From Lumbricus rubellus (lineage: Eukaryota; Annelida; Clitellata; Crassiclitellata; Lumbricidae), in the NCBI GenBank assembly GCA_945859605.1, contig OX243822.1, forward strand, positions 26,605,685 to 26,669,684: a stretch of DNA of 64,000 nucleotides. Reading direction: 5' to 3'. Under the pieces are notes generated by a model. The model saw nothing but the letters and a program-made list of their open reading frames with translations. It did no database searches and was not told the DNA's origin. The stretch's first letter is position 1; every line of letters begins with the position of its first letter. The position numbers and the translations under genes are program-made. Positions 22,201 through 34,456 of this stretch are shown here, one piece after another.

Positions 22201-25200
22201 GACACCTTTTTTTCGTACACATGGATTAGAGCCATAATATATCGGAAATAATATATGTCTCAGCATAGAGCCATGTATTGCTTCATGGTGTGTTTCATAT
22301 CTTTTAAGGGAATCAGATAGAAGCCACATCGAAAGATATGGAAACCAAGTTGAAATCCTTTAGGATTGCCAGACTGAAATTCATTAGAGAAGCCAGACTG
22401 AAATCTTTAAGAGAAGCCATCTGGACTGAAATCCATTATAGAAGTCAAGTTGAAATCTTGATACAAATTTCGGCCCTGCCGCCAGAGATTTAAACCCTCG
22501 AACTCTTGATCAGCAGTCCCACAAACAACCATCGTTACTCGTAAATCAAAATAGAATAAATGGTTGGGTTAAGAACCTTGACAGAAGATCTTGCACTCGC
22601 TTGCGGCACTCATGAAGTGACTTCGTGAGCGATTCGAGTCGCTCGGCGAGCGCTGCGTTTTCGAGGCATTTGACAGAAAACCTCTCTGACAATTGTTTCA
22701 TCTCGTAGTGGAGCAGCTCTGCATCCTCCCTAAATCATGCAAGATCAGATTAAATGAAATTATAACACATTTTCATTTTATCACCCTAGTAGCAAATTTA
22801 CCGTATATAAGAAATATCGGCCATATAAATTGGATCAAAGGATGGTGAAAAAAATTCTATTCAGATTAGATTAGATCTGATTATTCTAGATTCCATCCAC
22901 TTAGAATTCAAACACAGGATTAGATCAGACAGCAGTAAAGCTATGGATCTTAATTGATAAATTATCAAATTTTTATTAATTTTTAAACTTATTTCATGAT
23001 GCCATGCGGAAATTAAACAACATGGTGAAAATTGATAATGTGACACGAGTTTTGAGTGAAATATTAAGTGATTATTGTAGTTTGCATTTGAAATAAATAT
23101 TGAGGGAAAAATCAAAGATGGCCAAAAAATTTATTGTTTTCACTGCAAAGAGCAATTCATAGACTTTTTGTACAAAGACAAGACACTCACAACTGTTGAT
23201 GTATTATAAAGACATTTTATGTCCCATTGTGCATTTGCAATTGAAGTTATAAAGAAAATACCTATTTACTAAGTTACCTACTTAACCAGCTCCTGAAGCG
23301 ATGGCATTTTTTAGTTTTCATGCTAATGTAATGTTGATCAAAGTAATCAAACTTAAGTGATTTTTAATGATTAAATTTTGTAGATAAATCAATATAATTA
23401 TTTTAATCAGTACCATCCCAGATCCTTGACATTACTTTTAATTCGATTATATTCTAAGATTAGAATGGATCTGAAAGATTAGATTAGAATAGATTAGATT
23501 AGATTAGTACTCGTGCTGTCGTTGCAGTGTCTCCATGTCAGCATGACTGAATGTTTTTGCGATTAGATCGAGGAACTTGTTGCGCTCCTTCTGTAGTTCT
23601 CTCTCATGTGCTTTCCTCATCGCTTCGAGCGCTTTTAAACAAACCAAACAGAGAAAATACATAACAATATTTATCTAAAGCCATAGTACATGATTACTAC
23701 ACACTGCAACATAACTTGAGAATTACAGAGCCGCAATTATTATTATTATATAAATGAATACAGATAAATATATACGTCAAAGACAATCTTACTATTGACG
23801 TTGATATTATTCTTACTCTACTAAGGTAGTACTGGCAGATTACTACCGTATTCCAAACGCTGGTTCAAAATTCATTAATAAATTCATTCATTAAAAAATG
23901 TATATACAACCCTTTCAATGCTCTCTAAATACCTCGTACTATATCCTCTCTAAATCCCAATGAATACCTCTCTAAATCCCCACTAAAACCTCTCTAAATT
24001 CATCCATTCTAAACTGCTGCAAAATCTTCTTTTCTCACCGGACTGCGTTGCCTGTGCCTCTTCCTTCAGCAGTTGATCTTTTTCCTGTCGCAATCGATCG
24101 AGTTCGAGTTTCTGATTTCGTCTCATCTCCATCATCGTCCGCTGATGAGATTTCTCCATCGAACTAAAGCCTTTGTCGTACATCTCCTATTGTCATATTA
24201 ACAACACAACAATACAATACAACTGTGTTTGATACAAAACAACTGTATTCAATACATTGCAACTGTACTTGATGCAATACAACTGTATTTTGTATAATAC
24301 AACGCAACTGTATTCGATAAAAAAAAAATCTGTATTCCATACAATACAACTGTACATGATACAATACAATACAAAGTTGTATTTGATACAATACAATACA
24401 ACTGTATTTGATACAATACAATACAATACAATACAACTGTACTTTACACAATAAAATAAACATGTATTTCATACAATTAAATATAACTGCAATTAATACA
24501 ATACAATGCAACTGCAATTAGTACAATACAAAGTTTGATGCAATACAATACGAATGCCTTTGACACAATGACCAGAGCGAGGACGACAAAAAATGAGTAG
24601 GAGGAGAGTGGAATAAACTGAGGATGACAGAAATAAATACGGTAGAAGGATGAGGAGGATGAAAGTGAGGATGACCCAAGTGGTTGAGAAGCCAACCTTG
24701 ATCTGTTCGAGTTCTTTCGTGTATTTCCTGCGGACGGATTCCTCATCAATTGGAATGCTGTTCGCTTCAGCAGCTGCCAGCTTCTGCATCACATCATCCT
24801 TACTACTCATCAGCTCACGACGATGTGATGCTCTCTGCATCTGCAACTCATGCTCATAGTCGTACTGAAAATTGACAACACTCGAAATATAGACTTAGTC
24901 TAGACAATAGTGACGCTAAAAATAAACCAATCTAAATACAGACTAGCCATGCTAAAAAACACCATTTTCAATACGAACTAGTTAATAGTGATCATGCTAA
25001 ATATACCTGTTCGAATATAGACTTGCTTTGCTAAAAAATTACACCAGTCTAAACACAGACTAGACAATAGTTGTGTTAAAAATACATGAATCTAAACATA
25101 GAATAGCCTTGCTGAAAAACACAAATATAAATATAGACTAGCCATGTCAAAATGCACAAATCTAAATACAGACTAGTTAATAGTCATGCTAAATACACCC

Positions 25201-26964
25201 ATGGGCGCCGACTCTGCGAGGCCCGTGAGTGCTCAGCACCACCAGAAATTGGCCATGCGAGGCCCGCCTATGCATGGGCACCACCTGAAATCAGCCGGCA
25301 AGATGTGCTTTTAAAATATTTTTCTCTGTTGGGATTGCTTATCTATAAATATCATTCCATCTTTAGTATACTTTTTAAATTTCAGTAAGTTTACCTTACA
25401 ATTTCTCCAGTTATATCCCATCTGCTAGTCTGAACTCCATTGGTCCTAAGCCGATCAGCGAATGCGAGGAAACCCCGATATCTTGCTTATTCGATCCGCT
25501 TCCGTCATTTTATTTATTACGGACGAAGGGGACGATTTGAATGACATTGTTTCTTTAGGCCTGTATTGTATACATGCTCAATAGTGTTCTTCAGTGCTCG
25601 AGAGTCACCTCCCAGCATCATAAAAGCGGGATATTGTTTTGTCTTTAAAAACTACTTGAAATAGTATTTGAAAAACTATTCCGCAGTGTTAATATTGGCT
25701 CACTAAACAGTGGCTAATTGTCTGATTTCTTGTGCAAAATTTGGGTATGTTGACCTAATTGAGGGAGAGTGCTACAAGACGCCCATGAAAACGAAGATTG
25801 TGCTTTTCTTCTGTGTGAATTCCAAGAGAAATAGGCTACATCAATACAAAGAATGATCAAAAAAATGCAATGAGATAACAGGAAATGTTGACAAGGATGT
25901 CATGACGTCAAAATGATAGCCTAAGGTTCTACCACCGCAGTGTGACAATAAAAAAATCGAAAATGGGGAGGAGCACATCCCCTTCCCAAACCCCTTCCCT
26001 GCTCGGCGCTGTGCTTCTCGGCGATCATACTTTGGCCGCGAGTTGTCCCTTAAAACCAGGACCAAGTCTCCGCCTATGTGAACAGTGGTGATTTCAATAT
26101 GTCTCCCATAAAAAAGGGTAAAAAAATTTCGCGCGCTCACGCGCGCATATTTTCACATTCTTTTGGGCACCCCCACTCTTCGGGTCAACTCGGCGCCTAT
26201 GAATACACCAATATAGACTAGCTATGCCAAAAATACTACAGTCTAAATATAGGCAGGTCATGCTAAAATACAATAGGCTTAGAAAAAAAGAAGTCGATAG
26301 TGATGCTAAAAATATGCCCATCTACGCATAGACTAGAAACTAGTTCTCTAATGTATTTCATCCTAAAATACACCAGTCTACAAAGACAACAGCCAACAAA
26401 GACACCAGTCTAAAAAGACACCAGTCTACAAATACAGCAGCCAACAAAGACACCAGTCTAAAAAGACACCAGTCTAAAAAGACACCAGTCTAAAAATACA
26501 CCAGTCTACAAAGACAATATTCTTAAACGATAGAACCTAAAAAGACCATCTTAAAATCGGTCTAACATAATGTACCATCAGCCGTAACAATAAACCAAGA
26601 ATTAAATTGAATACAGATTAACATATAATTATTCTCTCAATTAATTAAATCAAAAGAAAACAAAAGAAACCTTCATGTCGTGAATCTGCTCCTCAAGTTC
26701 TTTCATGCGAACATGTGTGACGATCCTATTCAATCGATCCGCATCGATGTTTGGATCATCCTTTAGCTCCATGATTTCCATCTTCAAATACAACCAATAG
26801 CAATGACAACACTTATGATGCTCATTTTTACAGTCCTGTTCTCTTGGCGCCGCATGTGGCTGCCTATATAGAGTTCGTCAATCGCTTGTCTCTGAATGTG
26901 CTTTGTCGCCGTCAAGGTGCCCTTGTAGCGGCATGGCCGCGTTACGGTGCCATAGAAATTGTCA

Positions 26965-26995
<31 letters not shown>

Positions 26996-29900
26996 CATTA
27001 TTATCATTATTATCATTATTATCATTATTATTATTATTATTATTCTTTACTGGATGCTGCATAAATGCATTGAATCGATGAAACAAAGAATTATTTCGCG
27101 AATAATTACTAATTGTTATTCCTGAATGTTTTACAATTAACATGGTTTGAAATATTCAGTCGCATGACAGAAATAACAAGACTAATATTAATATCATTGC
27201 TTTACGAATGAGAACACTTAATAATCAATACAATGCATTGTAAGCAACTCACGACGGCACTACATAAATGCTACCATAATAACAAACACAATGTATTTCT
27301 AGATAAATATTCAATTACAATAACAACAATTATTTCTAGTTCTACTGCAAATCTAACAAAACAATTTCAACCACATGAAAAAAATCCCCCAACCCCCCGC
27401 CCACCACCACCACCTTACCATGTGTTTCTTCTGTTCCTCCTTCAGCATCTTCCGCATCTGCTCCACCTCCTTCCTCAGCATCTCCACCGCCAGTCCTCCT
27501 CCACCACTCTCATCCTCATTCGCTCCTCCAGTTCTCCGCCTCTCCTCCAACTCCTCCACGACCGCCTTCATCTCCTTTTCCAACCTGGCCACCTGCTTCT
27601 TATACGAGTCCAACTCTCCAATCAAATCCGCATCCTTGCGATCGTGTTTCGCTCGCAGTTCAGCAAGCTCCGTCTCCCGTTGCGAAAGCTTCCGCTCGAA
27701 ATCGCTCAGATCTTTGTCTTGCTCTTCCATCGAGCGCGCAAGGTCGTGTCTTCCCGCGGAAAGGTCGTGCTCCAGCGAGCGGATTCGGATCTCGTATCCA
27801 TCACGCAGCGCCTGGATCTCGCGAGCGCGCGACGTTGCCGCTCGCTCCAGCTCCGACTGCAGCTCTTCGACGTCTTTTTCCGCGTCGACGAGCGCCTTTT
27901 CCTGCTGCGAGATCTGGGAGATGAATTCTTCCCGTTCCGCTTTGTCTAGTTGGGTTTTTCCGGGGGAATCCGGTTCGTCTCCGGGTTTTTCCGTCGTCCG
28001 CAACCGTTCGAGCAGAGTTCGATTCTCGTGCGTCAACTTGTCGTTTTCTTTCCTCAGCTGTTCAACTGCTTCGTCTGAAACATCCTTTGTTTTAAAGGTC
28101 AATTCTGTCCCCGTGTTGGCCTCCTCTGTTTTGGCCTCGACCTCGGCCTCCTCTGACCGTCCTTCATCATCGTCCAGCCTGGAACGCTGTTCCAAACGCT
28201 GGTTCCGCCGTTCCAGCTGACTCACTTTTGCCGTCAGTTCTTGGACCCTGGCACCGAGCCGTTCCACCTCCTCAGCGTGCCTCACCTCCATGTTCCTCAG
28301 ATCCTGCTTCAACGACTTGTTACCTTCCTCCATCTCTCCGCAACGTCCTTCTGCTTGCTGCTTTTCCACCTGCAACTGTTTCAACTGCCGTGTCATCGAA
28401 GCCTGCACCTCGACTCCGCTCGTCTCCTCCACCTTCTTCTCCACCTTCTTCTCCGCCTTCTTCTCCGCCTTCTTCTCTGTCACTTCCGCAGCCTTCCTCG
28501 CAGCAGAATTCCCCTTTTCGATTTCCCTTTCCAGCGTTCGCACCTTCGATTCCATCTCTTTCGTTTGCTCGTCCTTTAATCGCAGTCGAGATTCGAAATC
28601 CGTCTTCGCGTTCTTCAGCTCCGTTCTGAGATCGACGTTCTTCGATTGCGATTGAGCGAGTTCTCGTTTCGTGCTCTTCTGCTGCTCGATCAGCTCACCG
28701 TACTCGCACTGCAGTTGCAAGATCCGCTTCTCCTTCTCCATCACAACTTCTCTGCTCTTCCGTCTCTCCGTCTCGTGCTCTTCTCCCAACGACTCCACCA
28801 TCTTTCTCACGGTCTCAACTTCAACGCGAAGTTCACTGTTCTCCGTCTTCATCCGCTCGAATTCACTCACAGACGCTCCTTTGGAGCTCGTTGACTTCCT
28901 CTCCACCTCCGCCATCTTCAACTCGAGCTGCGAAACCCTTTCCCCAGCCTCCACTCTCTTCTTTTCCGCTTCATCCGATTTCTTTTCCATCGCCTTCACC
29001 TCAACCCGTAACCTCTCCACCTCACGCACCTTCGACTCCAGCTCCACCCGGTGTTTCCCCGCATCGTCCTTCCCAGCCCTCCCCTCTTCCCTCAACCGCA
29101 CATTCTCATCAGTGACCTCCCTCAACTGCCCTTCAACCCGTTCCACATCGCGTCTGAGCAACGAGTTCTTTGTGTCGCGCTCGGCGGTGAGCACAACGAG
29201 CGCCTGCTTTTCCTCCTGCAGATGCCTCACGTCCGCCTCGCGGCCACTCAATCTCTCCTCCGTCGCCGTCAGTCGCATCCTCAGCTCTGCCGCCTCCTTA
29301 CAATACTCGTCCAGCTCCTTGTGGATGCGGGTATTATCCTCCATCTCCAACTCTAACTCATTCAACGTGCTCTCCAACTTGAGCTTCACCTCGGAAAGGC
29401 GCGTCTCCGTCTCCGTCAACGCTCCCTCGCGATCCTTAAGAACGTTCGCAACGTTCCTCGTCTCCACGCTCGCCATTTCCGCTGACTCGCTCAACCGCGA
29501 CTCCAATTTCTCAACTCGCTTTTCCAGCGCGTTCCGCTCGACATTCCACCGTGCTTTTCCGCCTTCGAAGCGATCTTTCCAGGTCTTTTCCAGCGCCTCC
29601 AACTCGGCTTCTTTTGCGCGTAACTCCCTCCGAAAACCCTTCAATTCCGTCTCGAGCTTCGCCACCGTTCCAGCGCGGTCCGCGAGTTCACGGTTGAGCG
29701 ACTCCACTTCAAGTCGTTCCAGTTCCAGTTTGTTCCGATCGCGTTCCACCAACTTTTGGTTCTTGTTCCGTAGTTCCAACAGTTCCACGTTCTGTGTTTC
29801 AACGAGCGCTGATGTCTCAGATAAATGAGTTTGTAGACGATTCACCTTGAAAGAAAATACGGACTTTAAAACTTTAAAAAATAATTTCATACTGATTAAA

Positions 29901-32900
29901 AAAATTTACGAATTAATATGTTGAAATATCTCGAAGATTATTTCGTATATTATTATTGTATCAGTTCTTTGCTGAAATCACATAGATCTTATCAAATGAC
30001 ATTTTAAGTACCATTATTCACATAGACCTTATCAAATGACATTTAAAGTACCATTATAAACTGATCTTATCAAATGACATTTAAAATACCATTATAAACT
30101 GATCTTATCAAATGACAATTAAAGTACCATTATAAACTGATATTATCAAATGACATTTAAAGTACCATTATAAACTTATCTTATCAAATGACATTTAAAG
30201 TACCATTATAAACTGATCTTATCAAACGACATTTAAAGTACCATTAATTATAAATTGATCCAATCAAATGACATTTAAAGTACCATTATAAACTGATCTA
30301 ATCAAATGACATTTAAAGTACCATTATAAACTGATCTAATCAAATGACATTTAAAGTACCATTATAAACTGATCTAATCAAATGACATTTAAAGTACCAT
30401 TATAAACTGATCTAATCAAATGACATTTAAAGTACCATTATAAACTGATCTAATCAAATGACATTTAAAGTACCATTATAAACTGATCTAATCAAATGAC
30501 ATTTAAAGTACCATTATAAACTGATCTAATCAAATGACATTTAAAGTACCATTATAAACTGATCTAATCAAATGACATTTAAAGTACCATTATAAACTGA
30601 TCTAATCAAATGACATTTAAAGTACCATTATAAACTGATCTAATCAAATGACATTTACAGTACTTACCATTATAACCAAATCCAACAAAATGACTTCTAA
30701 AGTACCATTATAAACTGATCCAATCAAATGACATTTAAAATACTTTCTAAAAATTAGGACACTTAATTTGCACAAAGCAACTAACCCTTTACTTGTTCAT
30801 TTTGAAATTTTAAGCCCGTTTTCAGCGGATATTCTCGGGACAAACGGGTAAAAGATTAAATAAAAGTCCTTCAACATCATTTTTCCTCATGAAACCTTTC
30901 CAAAACTGGTTGAAACATCAAACAAGATAGAAACCTGGAGGTGATAATCCCTTTTGTCAATTTCCGACGTTTCACTCATTTTCTGAACTTCCTGCGACGA
31001 CTTTGAAAGTTTCGAACGCAACGTTGCGTTAACAGATTGCGCGTCTTCAAGTTGCGATCGCGTTGCATCGAGCTGTTGTCGGAGTGCAGCCACCTGGTGG
31101 CAAAAACATAGAATGGAATCAAAGGAACTTTGTAATCTCACTTAAAGTGGATGGAGGTATTTGATAGTGTAGTGGTTAGCACATTATTAAAATATAGACA
31201 AGGTGAAGCCCCAGTATTGACCAGTTCATTCCAACAGAAAGGGGAGAAACCTACATAGAGAAAGGCAAAGTCCACTCAACAAAGGAATGGATAAGTTCCA
31301 TAAGAGGTAGAGGGCAAGGCCACAATTGAAGCCCATTCCTATGAAAACAGACAAGTCCATTCTGACACACAGGGGTGATAAGCAAATGAAAGTGTTGAAA
31401 AAAATCTCGATGTATCATTAACGCTGACCTCGCGTTTCATCAACTCGAGAAGCGAACCATCGCTCGATCCTCTTGGAAGAGAATCCGTCCAAGTTTCCGT
31501 CTGCAAATGGAAAACAAATTCCATGTAAGCAACATCTGAGAATAGCACTTAAAGGATTTAGGAGGATTCCAATAATTTGAGGATGGCTTTAGCAGTTGAC
31601 TAAGTTAAACGGTTGATTTTCAAAATTATAAACGATTTAACTCCTTAAAAGAGGTGTGATGCAAGTCGTGTCAGTCAGAAGAGTCAAATCAATCAGCCTT
31701 TCATTCGCCACATTGCATCAGCGCGCTACATGGCTGACAAACAGTTAAATTTGACTCATGTAATATCTTGTGATCATACTATGTAAAGTGATGTAATCGG
31801 GCAATTTTTATAGCGCTGCTCACAGCCGAGGCCATTCAGCAGCGCTCCCAGTGTGATAACTCCATAGAGAAAAAAGGTCTTAAGAAGAAAGAGAGAGATG
31901 TAGATAACGATCCAAAAAGAACGAGTCCCACGCAGAGTGGAGGGAAGAGAATTCCATAAGGGCGGCCCAATGATGGTAAAGGATCGAGTTAGAGCAATTT
32001 AGTGGTCCGGCGAATACCATGAATTGTAATCATTCGTGTCATTCTGAAATAATAAACGAATAAACGAATACAAAGAATAAACCAGAAACTTTGACGATGT
32101 CACACGATAAACGATCACTTAGACACGTGTCAATGACTAAATGACCGTTCAAATAAAAGACCATAACATAATGACCTTTCGCGAAGGTCACAGAGTTAAT
32201 GACCAGATGAATAAGAACTTTGGCAACTTAATGACCAACAGAGTATTCTAGCAGGTTAAGGAGACTTAATGACAATTCATGTAAGGTGAATTAATGACTT
32301 AATGACTTAACTAAATCACTGAATCAATGACTTAATGACTTAACTAAGTCACTTAACGACTTCTAAAGTAGATAATTAGAATCTGATAAAATAGAATTGC
32401 TACCGAATGTCTTCTTCCGTCCTCCAACGTCTCCACTCCCTCCGCTCTAAGACACGGAACCGAAGCTGAGACCGAAGAAGGAGGAGGTGGAGGAGGCGCG
32501 GTCGGCGGTGGCGACTTGACACGCTTGGGCGATTTGGCACGAGCACGTTCCATGATCCTTGTGCTCGGCGCTCGAAACTGCGACGACCCAGACGAAAGTT
32601 CCATCCTCTCCGACAGCTGAGCATCTCGGTTGACCCTCGAGTCTTGATCGTTCTTTTGATCCGACACCAAACTCGCCGATCCAGAATAGATCCTTCGAGT
32701 CGTGACGGGAAAGTCAGAGTCGAAGATCGATGACTGAGTCGTGGGTCCAACTTCCGTCATGGACGACCGACCGCTCGACGTGATGTACGACATTTCGTTC
32801 TCGCCGCTCGCACGGATCGAAGTTCCGGTCTGGCGCCCTCGATCCGGTGCATCGCGGTCTTCACGGTTGGCCGAGTCCGCAGCGGTTGACCCGTGACCGG

Positions 32901-34408
32901 CAAACGTTGTCGCCGGTCTGTACGGCCACGCCGATGTCGTTCTTGACCGCGACCGATCGTGAATCGGTGGAGCGGATCGAAGCGGAGGAGGGCCTCCGTG
33001 GTAGGACGACCACGACGAAGTCGAGTCTTTCGACGCCATGTCGAAGTCGGCGTCAGAGTCGGACGCCGGCAGCGACTTCCATGACGTCAGAGTCGTCGCG
33101 ACGCTGTCGAGCGACGACAGCGTCAGGTCTTGCGACGCTGTGGCGGCGTCGGCGAAAGTGTCGCTGACGCTTCTGACGATCGCTTGGATCCAACTTGATC
33201 GGATGCCTGACGTCATGGCGGACATGACGTACTCGTTGGCCTTGTTCTGAAAAGGAAAAAGGAAGATGGTTATATATGGTGGGGATTACCGATGATGTAA
33301 TGATGCTATTTTTAGATCGGGGAATTCCGATGGCGTCATTATGTTGCAGTCAGCTTTCGTCTAAATGTACCTCGGTCATGAACCTCATTAACCTGGCAAT
33401 GGGCTTCACCATTGTGGGTCCCTCAATGTGGAATGAACTTTCCCCATGAAATTTGTGGCAGGATCCTGATGTGGAATGAACTTCTGCATCCTTTCACTAC
33501 CTGAAGACCTTTCTCTTTCCACGAGCATGCCACGTTGAAAGCGCTTCTGAATAGGTCTTTTGTTTGCAATAAGCACCTTTCAAGTGATTATCTTATCTTA
33601 TCTTATCTTATCTTATCTTAGATTAGCTCAACCTTGTGGAGTCCAAGGCCATTGCCCTCGCCTTACATTAACTCGTCCTCTACAAACAACATTTTAATTA
33701 TACAACGTGAATGAATGACCAATTTATAAAATCGTATGAAAGCATATTAAAGGTGTCTAAGAAGTGCTCAACGACTTCCATGGAGAAGGTTACTATGCAG
33801 TATTTAACCTAATCCTCCGCTTGGGGGTGGTGGGGCATTCAGGTTTCTGAGGGGGCAGGAAAACGTCCGGTTTTGGGCAACTGCCTGTTGAGCCAACAAT
33901 GACACCTTGTAATTTTCCTTACCGCCGTTTTTTTCTTTCTTTTTCAGTCTTTCAGTCAAAATCATCATAAAAATAAACCATTTCTCGCTACTTACAAAAC
34001 TGATGACCTTATTAAGTCTTCCTCTCAAACTCTCAGACAAATATATAACCATACCATTTCTGCACATATTAAACATATAAACAAGATCTGCTAATTTTTC
34101 TGGGGGTGGGTGAGGGAAGTTACACATTTAATTTTTAGGGGGGGGGGAGAATGGAACATATCTACGAGTATGCAACACCTCACAAGAAGCACCTTACAAA
34201 TGATTAGATTAGACAGATTAGATTAGATCATAATAGATTAGCTCAACCTCTTGGATTCCATGGCCATTGACCTCAACTAACATTGTTGCAATCTAAAGCA
34301 TCTTTTGGAACTTAAATGACCAATTTATGATGCCAAAGAAAAGCTTATTAAAGGTGTCTAAGAAAAGCATTGCATTGTCCAGTGCTTAATGACTTCCCAC
34401 TGAGATTG

Positions 34409-34456
<48 letters not shown>

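Noticed and set aside
23983..24183. A separate 66-codon gene
   Set aside because: It is exon O of the MPRIP-like gene read through its donor site into the intron.
27375..29828. Several 100-385 codon plus-strand frames rich in Ser, Arg and Phe
   Set aside because: Shadows of the giant coiled-coil exon on the minus strand.
29965..30745. A CRISPR-like array of regular repeats
   Set aside because: Units are directly adjacent with no unique spacers, in an animal intron; it is a minisatellite.
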